From Synergistaceae bacterium (GTDB lineage Bacteria > Synergistota > Synergistia > Synergistales > Aminobacteriaceae): DNA of 18,000 nt. Where the stretch lies: NCBI GenBank assembly GCA_012523155.1, contig JAAYJB010000018.1, forward strand, positions 1 through 18,000, in the 5' to 3' direction. Positions 8,095 to 16,291 of the stretch are shown here, piece after piece. Position numbers and translations under genes: made by a program. The first letter of the stretch is position 1. The number at the start of each line of letters is the position of its first letter. The notes below the pieces were generated by a model. The model was not told the DNA's origin. It did no database searches and worked only from the letters and a program-made list of their open reading frames with translations.

Positions 8095-8104
8095 AGGGAT
8101 TGGA

Positions 8105-9319
8105 GTGTATATTTTCTTGACTTCCTCAGAAAAATCCTACGGCAGGGTGCTTTTTGTCCTCAGCATTTCAATGTTTTGTGCAATGCTTGGAATAGGGATA
8201 ATAGCCCCTGTCCTTCCTCTTTATGCAAAAAAACTTGGTGCGGGGGGTATAGCCCTCGGAATGATAATGGGTTCATTCTCTTTTTCCAGAAGCGGGGGCA
8301 TGGTGATCTCGGGTGAGCTGGCGGACAGGATGAACATGAAAATCCTTCTGATTTTCGGACTCACCTTTTATGCCGCAGCTTCCATAGCCTATACATTCGC
8401 CTCTTCGACTGGGGAGATGATCCTCATCCGGATCGGCCACGGTTTCGGATCCGCCATGGTTGTTCCCATAACCATGGCCATAGGAGCAAACATTGCCCCC
8501 CCGGGGAAGGAAGGTATTTTTTTCGGATCCCTGCAGGGAGCACTGTTCCTCGGTATAGGAACAGGTCCTCTGCTCAGCGGTTTTCTTGCAGAGAAGGTGG
8601 CCATGGAGGCCCCTTTCTTCTCTATGACGATCCTGACGCTTCTCTCCATTGTTCTGGTTTTTATTTTCCTTCCGGGAAACCTTTCGAGAAACAGAGAGGA
8701 AACGGTGCTTCCGCCGACACGGTTAGTCGTGAAATACCTTTTGGCGGATCATGAGATGCTTGTTGTCTTTTTCTTTCAGTTCTGTTCAGCCATGTGCAGG
8801 GGATCGCTCGTCATGATGATACCGATACTCGCCTCGGGAATGGAGCTTTCCCTTTCAAGAATAGGGATAATCGTCTCACTTAACTCCCTTTCTACGGGGA
8901 TTTTGCAGCGTTTCTCCGGAAGGCTGGCTGACAGGGTCCACAAATACTGGCTTATTCTTGCAGGAGGGCTTTTGTCTGCGGTAACGCTTCTCGGACTGCC
9001 GAGCATGAAGACGCCCCTAAGTCTTGCCCTGGCGAGCATTGCCTTTGGTATAGGGCACGCATTCGCCTCGCCCTCTCTTGCCGCCATTGCCGCGGAAAGG
9101 GGAAAAAGCCTTGGTGCCGGAAGGGTCATGGGTTTTTTCAATATCGCTTTCAGTATCGGAATGACCGCAGGACCCGTTCTGGTCGGCTTTCTCCTGGAGA
9201 AAGCGGGAGAAAGTATCCCGTTCTATTTCCTGAGCCTTATGCTCTTTTTTGCATCGTTTCCTTTTTTTTCACACCGGCGATTTGAAGCTTTTGAATCAGT
9301 TAATCCGGAAAGAAAATAA
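8105..9319 (+). CDS. Major facilitator superfamily transporter
   Basis: An inner-membrane proton-coupled or facilitated carrier of unknown substrate. The 404 residues contain about twelve hydrophobic spans in two halves. The first helix is VLFVLSISMFCAMLGIGIIA, followed by PVLPLYAKKLGAGG. The loop after helix 2 carries GELADRMNMK (70-79), the MFS motif A, and the second half repeats it as SGRLADRVHK. The pattern resembles drug/metabolite exporters of the multidrug type, but this is not enough to name a substrate. The start is uncertain: GTG at 8105 has AGGGA five bases upstream, while TTG at 8117 has GGAG eleven bases upstream. It converges on the end of the fab operon, with 25 bases between the stops. 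Confidence 0.88.
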   Translation: MYIFLTSSEKSYGRVLFVLSISMFCAMLGIGIIAPVLPLYAKKLGAGGIALGMIMGSFSFSRSGGMVISGELADRMNMKILLIFGLTFYAAASIAYTFASSTGEMILIRIGHGFGSAMVVPITMAIGANIAPPGKEGIFFGSLQGALFLGIGTGPLLSGFLAEKVAMEAPFFSMTILTLLSIVLVFIFLPGNLSRNREETVLPPTRLVVKYLLADHEMLVVFFFQFCSAMCRGSLVMMIPILASGMELSLSRIGIIVSLNSLSTGILQRFSGRLADRVHKYWLILAGGLLSAVTLLGLPSMKTPLSLALASIAFGIGHAFASPSLAAIAAERGKSLGAGRVMGFFNIAFSIGMTAGPVLVGFLLEKAGESIPFYFLSLMLFFASFPFFSHRRFEAFESVNPERK

Positions 9320-9337
9320 GAAAATCTTCATTGAAGA
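9313..9337 (-). terminator. Weak candidate terminator of the fab-rnc operon
   Basis: On the minus strand TCTTC-AAT-GAAGA (9337-9325) forms a 5-base stem and is followed by TTTTCTTATTTT, a T-rich run. It begins 8 bases after the last gene of the operon and overlaps the end of the convergent MFS gene. The stem is short and AT-rich, so termination may be weak. There is no T run for the plus direction. Confidence 0.35.
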
Positions 9338-9344
9338 GGCGATC

Positions 9345-10223
9345 CTACTTCTTTTTTGTTGAAGAAGCAGCTGCCTGCTTTTCCCTGAGCAGGGCGAGCC
9401 TGTTCCAGAGGAGAAGAAACTGGTCGTGAAAGAAGAGCAGAAGATCCTGGTCGGGATTGGGCCGACTGAGAAACAGAATGTTTTTGTTCCCCTTCAGGGT
9501 ATTTCGTATCGCTTTCGCCGTGCTGCCGTCAAGCACGACGGGGATCATCGATTTTATTGCCTCCCCAGCCTGGGAAACTAGTCCGGCCATGTCCTCTCCT
9601 TTTTCCCATTGTTCCCTTCTTCCCCTGTCACGGGGAAGTATCTCGCACCCTGCGGCGGACAGCAGACTGTTGAACCCGCCAGTGAGGTCGAAAACCGGAT
9701 AGCCTCCCAACAGTTGCCTACCCACCAGGACCGTACTGTCGAGACGTGTCTGGAATTCAGACAGTCTCCGCTGAAAATAGGCATAATTAGGTGAGTCGAA
9801 CTGGGAAAGCGCTGTGAGGACCCTCTGTGCAATAAACGGAAGGACCGAAGGATCTGAGAAAAAAAAATCAGCTCTTTCCCTGTCAAAAGGCACTTTATTG
9901 TACAGGAGAAAAAGATTTTTATAGCTGTTTTTTCGCAAGCCGAGTGCGGAGGCTTCGGCTTCGTCCAGGGCTATTATTTTCGCTCCCTTGGGTATATCTC
10001 TCTGCCTGATCCTCCGTACTGTTTCTCCGTCGCTGTTCCATTCCTGGACAGGTTTCACAGAGACGTAGACTCCGCCGATAAATCGTGTGACCATGGCAAG
10101 CCACGGAGAGGATGCAAAAACATCCCATCCCTGCGCGGGACCGGAGGGATACAAGATGCCTGCAAAGAGCAATGCCGCAAGCACCACCAAACGGACCGAA
10201 TAAAACTGACTCTTCCATTTCAT
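9345..10223 (-). CDS. Secreted protein resembling a ZnuA/TroA metal receptor without metal ligands
   Basis: A 292-residue protein with a signal peptide (LVVLAALLFAGILYPSGPAQG, residues 12-32). The mature part has the rhythm of zinc/manganese ABC receptor proteins: PWLAMVTRFIGG at 40-51, then VYVSVKPVQEW; a central SDPSVLPFIAQRVLTALSQF (123-142) followed by DSPNYAYFQRRLSEFQTRLD, like DP.NA...A..I...L...DP.N...Y; and PVFDLTGGFNSLLSAAGCEI (176-195). The histidines that bind metal in ZnuA are missing: I find a single His, H266 near the end. No permease or ATPase gene is adjacent. It is the last gene of the fab-rnc run, 9 bases after rnc. It may be a receptor-fold protein with another ligand or an envelope factor; the fold assignment is from memory of the family pattern only. 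Confidence 0.55.
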   Translation of the reverse strand: MKWKSQFYSVRLVVLAALLFAGILYPSGPAQGWDVFASSPWLAMVTRFIGGVYVSVKPVQEWNSDGETVRRIRQRDIPKGAKIIALDEAEASALGLRKNSYKNLFLLYNKVPFDRERADFFFSDPSVLPFIAQRVLTALSQFDSPNYAYFQRRLSEFQTRLDSTVLVGRQLLGGYPVFDLTGGFNSLLSAAGCEILPRDRGRREQWEKGEDMAGLVSQAGEAIKSMIPVVLDGSTAKAIRNTLKGNKNILFLSRPNPDQDLLLFFHDQFLLLWNRLALLREKQAAASSTKKK

Positions 10224-10232
10224 TTCTGTTCA

Positions 10233-10943
10233 TCAACCGCCTTCCTCGAGGAGCATGGCATAGGCCCTGCCTGCTGCGGTGAATTCAGCTGATTTTCTGG
10301 ATTTTCCCTCTCCTGTTCCCGTTACACTTCCGCCTACTGTCACCTGTACGAGAAAACGGGGTTCGTGCGAGGGTCCTGATACTGAAATCACTTCATACAC
10401 CGGGATTCCAAGATTTCTCTCCTGGGCCAGAATTTGAAGGCTTGACTTGGGATCGCTCTCCTGTCCTTTCACTGGATGAAGTGAAAAATGGAAGTCAAGA
10501 TATTTTTCTATCAGCCCGGCGGAGGCGGTAATCCCTCCATCGGCGAAGACTGCGCCGAAAAGTGCTTCCGCGGCATCTGAACACAGCGAACTGCGGCGGA
10601 CTTCCCATCTTTCTATCCCGCGGCCGGTCCTGAGAAGGTCGCATAATCCCAGGTGATCCGCCCATTCAGAGAGGGATCCGGCGCATACGATCGCTGACCG
10701 GGCACGGGTTAGCATGCCCTCGTCGAATTGAGGAAAGGCGGAGAAAAGAAACCGGGAGACGCCCAGTTCAAGAACGGCGTCTCCCAAAAACTCCAGCCTT
10801 TCGTTGTGTTCTTTCTTCCCCTTTTCATGAGCGAAGGAAGAGTGAACAAGAGCTGTTTCGAGGATCAGTATGTCGGAAAAAAAATAGTCTATCCGATCCT
10901 GAAGCCTGAAAAGTTCATTGGAAAACCATGTTTCGTAATCCAT
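10233..10943 (-). CDS. rnc: Ribonuclease III
   Basis: Cuts double-stranded RNA in rRNA precursors and mRNAs. Residues 10-145 form the nuclease domain with the signature NERLEFLGDAV (47-57); the metal-binding acidic residues E51, D55, D123 and E126 (CSDAAEALFG) are all present. Residues 165-236 are the double-stranded RNA-binding domain, from DPKSSLQILAQE to SRKSAEFTAAGRAYAMLLEEGG. I place the start at ATG 10943, giving 236 residues, the usual size, and an N-terminus that fits the family. An in-frame ATG at 10991 with GGCGG five bases upstream would add 16 residues and overlap fabF by 35 bases; it cannot be excluded, since 10943 lacks a good site (GAGGAG is 16 bases away). In Bacillus rnc also follows acpP in the lipid operon. 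Confidence 0.94.
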   Translation of the reverse strand: MDYETWFSNELFRLQDRIDYFFSDILILETALVHSSFAHEKGKKEHNERLEFLGDAVLELGVSRFLFSAFPQFDEGMLTRARSAIVCAGSLSEWADHLGLCDLLRTGRGIERWEVRRSSLCSDAAEALFGAVFADGGITASAGLIEKYLDFHFSLHPVKGQESDPKSSLQILAQERNLGIPVYEVISVSGPSHEPRFLVQVTVGGSVTGTGEGKSRKSAEFTAAGRAYAMLLEEGG

Positions 10944-10956
10944 GAATGGCTGCAGG

Positions 10957-12195
10957 CTACTCCTCGAATTTTTGGAACGCTGCCACACCATTATGGCCGC
11001 CGAATCCGAAGCTGTTTACCAGGAAACGGGAAACTGGAGTCTCGACGGCACTGGTTCCAACGATATTTATCCTGCATTCGGGGTCGAGATTCTCAAGATT
11101 GATCGTAGGATGGATTATCCCTTCCTCGATGGACTGTAGGGCCGCCACGGTTTCAAGTGCTCCGGCCGCTCCAAGGCAGTGCCCGATCATCGACTTCGTG
11201 GAGTTCACATAAAGTTTATCGGTATGATCTCCGAACACAGCCCTTATGGCGATGGACTCCATCTTGTCGTTCAGCTGCGTTGAAGTTCCGTGGGCGTTTA
11301 TGTAGTCTACGTCCTCGGGCAGCCACTTCGCATGGCTCAGAGCCTTTCGGATGGCACGGGCTGCCCCTTCTCCCCGGGGATCCGGTGCGGTAATGTGGCT
11401 TGCGTCGCATGTAGAACCGTATCCTACGAGCTCCGCGTATATGTGTGCCCCACGTTTCAGGGCGTGCTCCAGTTCTTCGAGCACAAGGACTCCTGCTCCT
11501 TCTCCCATAACGAATCCGTCCCTGTCGATGTCGAAAGGACGGGAGGCTTTTTCCGGCTCGTCCATACGGGTTGAGATCGCTTTCATTGCGGCAAATCCGG
11601 CGATGCTTATACTTCTAAGGGCGGCTTCGGTACCACCCGCCAGTATGACGTCAGCGTCGTCCCGGATTATAGTGTGATACGCTTCTCCCATACTGTGCAC
11701 GGAAGTCGCGCATGCCGTTACGACACAGATGTTCGGCCCCTTTGCCTGGTGCTTGATTGCCACGTATGCAGTGGACATGTTGCTGATCATCATGGGAATG
11801 AAGAACGGGCTGACCCTTTTTGCCCCCTTCTCCATCATCGTTTTGAAATTATTGAAGGTCGTTTCGATACCGCCCTGACCGCTCCCGATGTACACTCCGA
11901 ATTTATATGGATCCAGGCTTTTCGTATCAAGTTTCGCGTCCGTTACGGCCATGTCTGCTGCAGCGACAGCAAATTGAATAACCCTGTCGGCCCGTTTCGC
12001 TTCCTTGTTGTCCATCCATGGGGCGGGATCGAAATCTTTGACTTCTGCTCCGAAGGGAACAGGGCAGTCGCTGATGTCGAACGTGGTCAGCGGACCGATA
12101 CCATTCTTCCCTTCCCTTAAAGCCTGCCAGTAATTGTCTTTTCCTATTGCAATAGGGCTTACTACACCCAGCCCTGTAACTACAACCCTTCTCAC
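10957..12195 (-). CDS. fabF: 3-oxoacyl-ACP synthase II (FabF)
   Basis: Condenses malonyl-ACP with growing acyl-ACP in fatty acid elongation. In 412 residues, the usual length, the Cys-His-His triad is visible: C162 in VVTACATSVHSMG, H302 in INAHGTSTQLND and H339 in SMIGHCLGAAGALE, with K334 nearby. The nucleophile context is ACAT where ACAS is common. The start is GTG with GAGGAG nine bases upstream. The gene is set off from acpP by 114 bases that hold a strong hairpin, and its end overlaps or abuts the start of rnc. Confidence 0.97.
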   Translation of the reverse strand: MRRVVVTGLGVVSPIAIGKDNYWQALREGKNGIGPLTTFDISDCPVPFGAEVKDFDPAPWMDNKEAKRADRVIQFAVAAADMAVTDAKLDTKSLDPYKFGVYIGSGQGGIETTFNNFKTMMEKGAKRVSPFFIPMMISNMSTAYVAIKHQAKGPNICVVTACATSVHSMGEAYHTIIRDDADVILAGGTEAALRSISIAGFAAMKAISTRMDEPEKASRPFDIDRDGFVMGEGAGVLVLEELEHALKRGAHIYAELVGYGSTCDASHITAPDPRGEGAARAIRKALSHAKWLPEDVDYINAHGTSTQLNDKMESIAIRAVFGDHTDKLYVNSTKSMIGHCLGAAGALETVAALQSIEEGIIHPTINLENLDPECRINIVGTSAVETPVSRFLVNSFGFGGHNGVAAFQKFEE

Positions 12196-12236
12196 AACAC
12201 GTCACTCCTCTGCTGCAGGGTTGGAATGCAATTCAT

Positions 12237-12290
12237 AAAACGGTTTGACGGGAGCTCCCGGTTTTTGGGAAAGCCCCGTCAAACCGTTTT
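12237..12290 (-). terminator. Long hairpin between acpP and fabF
   Basis: The arms at 12237-12252 and 12275-12290 are perfectly complementary over 16 bases (AAAACGGTTTGACGGG with its reverse complement), around a 22-base loop. The loop edge includes the palindrome CGGGAGCTCCCG, so a second small fold is possible. Read in the operon direction, the stem ends in TTTT and then ATGAAT, so the U tract is short and part of the stem. It could be a leaky terminator or a 3' stabiliser of the upstream fapR-acpP message. A complete stop is unlikely, because I see no promoter between it and fabF. Confidence 0.65.
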
Positions 12291-12309
12291 TAATCTGCCT
12301 TCCGGCTGC

Positions 12310-12561
12310 TTACTCTTCTACTCCAAGCTTTGCCAGAGTATAGTTCATTGCTTCGCCGACGCTCGTAAGCTTTTCGGCGTCCTCGTCAGGAATTTCGATG
12401 TCGAATTCCTCTTCGATTCCCATAATGAGTTCCACTATGTCAAGGGAATCAGCTCCGAGGTCTTCGACGAAGGAGGCTTCGGGCACAATCTGGTCCTCTT
12501 CCACGTCAAGTCTGTCGATGATGATCTCCTTCAACCGGGCGAGCATTTCCTCTTTTTTCAT
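12310..12561 (-). CDS. acpP: Acyl carrier protein
   Basis: Carries the growing acyl chain on phosphopantetheine between the Fab enzymes. It is 83 residues, acidic, and has the attachment motif GADSLD with S39 as the modified serine. [20 protein letters not shown] forms helix II and the following loop, the partner-binding face. The start ATG is preceded by a strong AGGGGGTG. It lies 26 bases after fabG and is followed by the hairpin at 12237-12290, which may help make it more abundant than fabF. Confidence 0.98.
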   Translation of the reverse strand: MKKEEMLARLKEIIIDRLDVEEDQIVPEASFVEDLGADSLDIVELIMGIEEEFDIEIPDEDAEKLTSVGEAMNYTLAKLGVEE

Positions 12562-12587
12562 TCTCGTTCACCCCCTTCCATTTTCTT

Positions 12588-13331
12588 TCAGCACATTGTC
12601 ATTCCGCCGTCGACGGCAATGACTTGTCCTGTTATGTACGAAGCTTCCTCGGAAGCCAGAAATCCTGCCGCGGCTGCGACATCTTCCGGATCACCCTGCC
12701 TCCCGGCGGGAACCTGTTTCATGAGTGCATCCCGTGCAGCATCAGGGAGCGCCTTTGTCATTTCTGTTGCGATGTACCCCGGTGCAAGAGCATTTGCAGT
12801 GATGCCCTTGGCTGCGTATTCCCGGGCAACCGACTTAGTGAAACCTATGATCCCTGCTTTTGAAGCGCAGTAGTTAGCCTGCCCCGGGTTTCCTATAAGA
12901 GCAACCACGGAGGAAATATTGATTATTCTCCCCCATTTTCCGCGGACCATCCCCCGGATGGCTTCCCTGGTGCAATAATACACCGAGGATAGATTCGCTG
13001 TCAGCACTGAATTCCAATCTTCTTCACCCATTCTCATCAGAAGACCGTCTTTTGTGATGCCTGCGTTGTTTACAAGAACCGAAACCGGCCCCATCGCATC
13101 TTCAATGGCTGAGAAAAGAGACTTTACATCCGCTCCGTTTGAGACATCCGCTCTGAAGGGAAATGCGATGCCGCCTTGGCTTTTTATCATTTCGCACACT
13201 TCTGTGGCCGCCTTTTCACTCCGGTTGTAGTTTACGGCAAGCTGGAAACCCATGCGGGCCAGGCGGAGCGCCACAGCTTTTCCTATACCCTTGCCTGCAC
13301 CTGTTACCAGGGCAGTTTTGCCGTTTGCCAT
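12588..13331 (-). CDS. fabG: 3-oxoacyl-ACP reductase (FabG)
   Basis: NADPH-dependent reduction of 3-oxoacyl-ACP to 3-hydroxyacyl-ACP. A short-chain dehydrogenase of 247 residues: nucleotide-binding TGAGKGIG at 10-17, NNAG at 88-91, and catalytic S141, Y154 and K158 in NISSVVALIGNPGQANYCASK. The segment FLASEEASYITGQVIAVDGG near the C-terminus is typical of FabG. Its ATG lies one base after the stop of fabD (GTT TAG A ATG), so the two are translationally coupled, with GGGAGA inside the end of fabD as ribosome-binding site. Confidence 0.97.
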   Translation of the reverse strand: MANGKTALVTGAGKGIGKAVALRLARMGFQLAVNYNRSEKAATEVCEMIKSQGGIAFPFRADVSNGADVKSLFSAIEDAMGPVSVLVNNAGITKDGLLMRMGEEDWNSVLTANLSSVYYCTREAIRGMVRGKWGRIINISSVVALIGNPGQANYCASKAGIIGFTKSVAREYAAKGITANALAPGYIATEMTKALPDAARDALMKQVPAGRQGDPEDVAAAAGFLASEEASYITGQVIAVDGGMTMC

Positions 13332-13332
13332 T

Positions 13333-14280
13333 CTAAACCATCTCCCTCAGTTTTTTTGAAAAGGTCTCGAAATCGGAAAGTCTGCCGTATGATCCCACGT
13401 GCATCCCTTTGCGGCATTTTTTAACGAGTCCTGTAAGAACAGTCCCGGGGCCTATTTCGTAGAAAGCTTCAACTCCCTCGTCAGCCATCCTGTTGATCGA
13501 GGCCTGCCAGAGAACGGGAAGAAATGTCTGGTCGAAAAGTGCGTTCTGTATTTCCTCCACGGAGTGTACAGGGCTTGCTGCGGAGTTTGATATGATCGGA
13601 ACGGAGGGGTTCCTCCATTCGATCTTTTCAAAGGCCTCACGCAGCCGGTCTGCAACAGGGCGCATCTGCCTGCTGTGAAACGGGGCGCTCACGTTCAGCA
13701 GAACGGTTTTTTTCGCCCCGTATTCCTTGGCTTTCTCCATTGCCGCGTGTACAAATGCCGTTTTTCCTGAAATGACCACCTGTCCCGGAGAATTGAAGTT
13801 TGCCGGTTGGCATTCCCCGGAAGGAGCTGCTTTTTCACAAACCTCGGATACAGCTTCAGCCTCAAGACCGAGTATCGCGGCCATTGCGCCTTCCCCTTCC
13901 GGCACAGCTTCCTGCATGAGCCTTCCTCTCAGGTGTACAAGCCGTACGCCGTCCTCGAGGGAAATGGACCCGGCCGCAACGAGAGCTGTGTATTCCCCGA
14001 GACTATGTCCCGCAAGAAACATGGGGTCAAGGGAAAGCCCCATCTCCTTTTCCAGGGAATAGAGTGCCGCAATGCTCATCGTCAGAATTGCCGGCTGAGT
14101 GAACGCTGTCCGCTTCAGTTCCTCGTCCGGTCCCTCAAAAATAATCCTGGACAAAGAAAATCCTAATGCCTCGTCGGCCCTGGAGAATACATCCCTTGCC
14201 GTCCAGAAGGCTTCGTGGAGGTCTCCACCCATACCGACTTCCTGGGAACCCTGACCTGGGAAAATAAGGGCATATCTCAT
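13333..14280 (-). CDS. fabD: Malonyl-CoA:ACP transacylase (FabD)
   Basis: Moves malonyl from CoA to ACP to feed FabH and FabF. In 315 residues the motifs are GQGSQ at 9-13, the nucleophile elbow GHSLGEY at 91-97 (S93), R118 in LRGRLMQ for the malonyl carboxylate, and H202 in VSAPFHSRQM. The length and all key residues are as expected for an active enzyme. The start ATG is preceded by GAGGTGAT. It follows fabK after 12 bases. Confidence 0.97.
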   Translation of the reverse strand: MRYALIFPGQGSQEVGMGGDLHEAFWTARDVFSRADEALGFSLSRIIFEGPDEELKRTAFTQPAILTMSIAALYSLEKEMGLSLDPMFLAGHSLGEYTALVAAGSISLEDGVRLVHLRGRLMQEAVPEGEGAMAAILGLEAEAVSEVCEKAAPSGECQPANFNSPGQVVISGKTAFVHAAMEKAKEYGAKKTVLLNVSAPFHSRQMRPVADRLREAFEKIEWRNPSVPIISNSAASPVHSVEEIQNALFDQTFLPVLWQASINRMADEGVEAFYEIGPGTVLTGLVKKCRKGMHVGSYGRLSDFETFSKKLREMV

Positions 14281-14292
14281 TTAGGGATCACC

Positions 14293-15264
14293 TCAACACG
14301 TTATTTTTCCGGAAAGCGATGCCGTTACCTGAAAAGCTTCTTGAAACATTACACGGATTATCTCTTCAGCAGGCTTTATATCATTTACCAGAGCTGCGCT
14401 TTGTCCAGCCATGACTGATCCCCAGTCCACGTCTCCGTCAACGACCGCCGCACGGAGACGGCCGGCCCCGAGACGTTCGTATTCTTCAACTGTGGCACCG
14501 CACTTTTCCAGTTCTTCAAATTTTGAGGTGAGTCTGTTTTTTAAACATCTCACCGGATGTCCGGTAAACCGTCCTGTCACCACGTTGCTTCTATCCCGGG
14601 CATTGAGTATGGCTTCCTTGTACGCGGGATGTACGGTAGATTCCGTACAGCATACAAAGCGTGTGCCCACCTGCACTCCTTCCGCTCCGAGTGCGAAAGC
14701 GGCCGCAATACCCCGTCCATCAGCGATGCCCCCCGCCGCGAGAACCGGAATTTCAACGGAATCGGTTATCTGCGGGATTAGGACCATGGTGGTAAGCTCT
14801 CCTATATGGCCTCCTGCCTCCATGCCTTCCGCAACTACAGCATCTGCACCCTGTTTTTCAACTCTTTTCGCCTGTGCGACGGATGCTATGACTGGTATTA
14901 CGATCGTTCCCAGAGGTTTGAGAAAATCAATAACCTTCCCTGGGCTCCCTGCACCGGTGGTTACAATTGGGACCTTGTGCTTTGCCGCCAGCTTGATAAC
15001 CTGGTCCACAGTGGGCGACATCAGCATGATGTTGAGTCCGAAGGGTTTATCGGTGAGTTCTCTGACCTTGATCAGCTGGGCTTCCAGAAGTTCGGGGGGC
15101 ATACTTGCTGCAGCAATAAGGCCGAGACCGCCAGCGTTGCTCACCGCAGCGGCGAGGTTCGCATCAGCAACCCAGGCCATGCCTCCCTGCACGAGGGGGT
15201 AGGAACAGCCCAGCAGACTGGTGACCCTGTTGGCCGGGAAACAGCTGCCGGTGTCATGCTTCAT
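14293..15264 (-). CDS. fabK: Enoyl-ACP reductase II, FMN type (FabK)
   Basis: Reduces trans-2-enoyl-ACP at the last step of each elongation cycle. It belongs to the FMN-containing 2-nitropropane dioxygenase-like family and is not related to FabI, so triclosan should not inhibit it. The TIM-barrel begins with CSYPLVQGGMAWVADANLAAAVSNAGGLG. EGMEAGGHIG at 146-155 holds the conserved His (H153), and PVLAAGGIADGRG with GAEGVQVGTRF form the phosphate-binding region. I use ATG 15264 (323 residues) because GGAGGT stands seven bases before it; an ATG at 15279 would include this site. The start overlaps the last 11 bases of fabH. The position inside a complete fab operon favours FabK over a true nitronate monooxygenase. 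Confidence 0.93.
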   Translation of the reverse strand: MKHDTGSCFPANRVTSLLGCSYPLVQGGMAWVADANLAAAVSNAGGLGLIAAASMPPELLEAQLIKVRELTDKPFGLNIMLMSPTVDQVIKLAAKHKVPIVTTGAGSPGKVIDFLKPLGTIVIPVIASVAQAKRVEKQGADAVVAEGMEAGGHIGELTTMVLIPQITDSVEIPVLAAGGIADGRGIAAAFALGAEGVQVGTRFVCCTESTVHPAYKEAILNARDRSNVVTGRFTGHPVRCLKNRLTSKFEELEKCGATVEEYERLGAGRLRAAVVDGDVDWGSVMAGQSAALVNDIKPAEEIIRVMFQEAFQVTASLSGKITC

Positions 15265-16252
15265 AGATAATACCTCCATATGTCATACCTGCTCCGAATG
15301 CGGTGAAGAGCAGTTTTTCACCTTTCTGCAGTTTGCCTTCACGCATGAATTCACTGAGTGCAAGGAAAACTGAAGCAGCGGATGTGTTCCCGTATTCGTC
15401 AATGTTGATGACTACTTTTTCAGGATTGATTCCCAGCCGTTCGGCTGTCTTGTCGATAATTCTCTGGTTTGCCTGGTGGAAAAACCACCACGAAATATCT
15501 TCAGGCTGGAATCCCGATTCCAGGCAATATTCTTTCAGGAACGGGGGGATGACCCTGTTGACAAATTTGAAAACATCATTGCCTTTCATCGCAACGTAAT
15601 GAAGCTTCTTTTCAAGGGTCTCCCCGGAGGCAGGATACTCCACGAGCCCCCCAAGCAGGGTGATCTGATCGTGTTTTGTCCCGTCAGACCTCATGTTAGC
15701 CGATATGAAATGTCCTTCGCCGTCAGCGGCAGGTCCGAGCACCATAGCTCCGGCACCGTCACCGAAAAGAACACAGGTGTTCCTGTCTGTCCAGTCAATA
15801 ATCCTGGAAAGTACCTCTGCCCCTACCACGAGCACATTTTTCCACACGCCTGAGGCTATGCCTCCGGCTGCGATCGCCATGGAATACACCCCGCTTGTAC
15901 ATCCTGACTGCACGTCGAAAGCACCGGCCTTTTTCGCTTCAAGCATTCCCTGGAGCTTGGGGGCGACTCCCGGAAAAAGTGTGTCAGGGCTGTTTGTGGC
16001 CACAATAACCATATCCAGGTCTTCAGGGGAAATGCCGCTGTTACGAAGTGCTTCCCGTGAGGCTTTTTCGGCTATTGAACTCGTCAGTTCACCTTCCGCT
16101 GCGATATGGCGTCTTCGTATGCCGGTTCGATCGCGGATCCATTCGTCACTTGTATCCACCATGGCCGTAAGATCCTGGTTCGTGAGCACCTTTTCCGGTA
16201 CATACATGCCTGTTCCCTTGATAGAGACCGGTACACCGTTAAAAAATCCCAT
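15254..16252 (-). CDS. fabH: 3-oxoacyl-ACP synthase III (FabH)
   Basis: Starts fatty acid synthesis by condensing an acyl-CoA primer with malonyl-ACP. The 332 residues carry the Cys-His-Asn triad: C118 in VQSGCTSGVYSM, H259 in WWFFHQANQRI and N289 in NIDEYGNTSAAS. DEWIRDRTGIRRRHI at 36-50 is also typical. The residues after the nucleophile are TSG, where CSGF or CAGF is common; primer choice cannot be read from this. The start ATG follows AAGGAGG at seven bases, the best ribosome-binding site in the operon. The gene overlaps fabK. Confidence 0.96.
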   Translation of the reverse strand: MGFFNGVPVSIKGTGMYVPEKVLTNQDLTAMVDTSDEWIRDRTGIRRRHIAAEGELTSSIAEKASREALRNSGISPEDLDMVIVATNSPDTLFPGVAPKLQGMLEAKKAGAFDVQSGCTSGVYSMAIAAGGIASGVWKNVLVVGAEVLSRIIDWTDRNTCVLFGDGAGAMVLGPAADGEGHFISANMRSDGTKHDQITLLGGLVEYPASGETLEKKLHYVAMKGNDVFKFVNRVIPPFLKEYCLESGFQPEDISWWFFHQANQRIIDKTAERLGINPEKVVINIDEYGNTSAASVFLALSEFMREGKLQKGEKLLFTAFGAGMTYGGIIYEA

Positions 16253-16269
16253 GGGGGAACCTCCTTTAC

Positions 16270-16291
16270 CCTAACTCTTCCCTAACTCTTC
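16270..16291. repeat. 11-base tandem duplication at the plsX 3' end
   Basis: CCTAACTCTTC occurs twice in direct succession (16270-16280 and 16281-16291, plus-strand reading). With one copy plsX would end in EELG and a stop; with two it ends in EELGKS. The second stop lies just before the fabH ribosome-binding site. Confidence 0.8.

Noticed and set aside
8071..8316. A plus-strand frame starting at ATG 8071 that overlaps the start of the MFS gene.
   Set aside because: It has no ribosome-binding site, and its product within the transporter is out of frame and Cys/Trp-rich, so it is a shadow frame.
14411..15202. A 263-codon open frame on the plus strand opposite fabK.
   Set aside because: Ser/Thr/Pro/Ala-rich antisense product without motifs, within a clear fabK gene and with no promoter or ribosome-binding site of its own.
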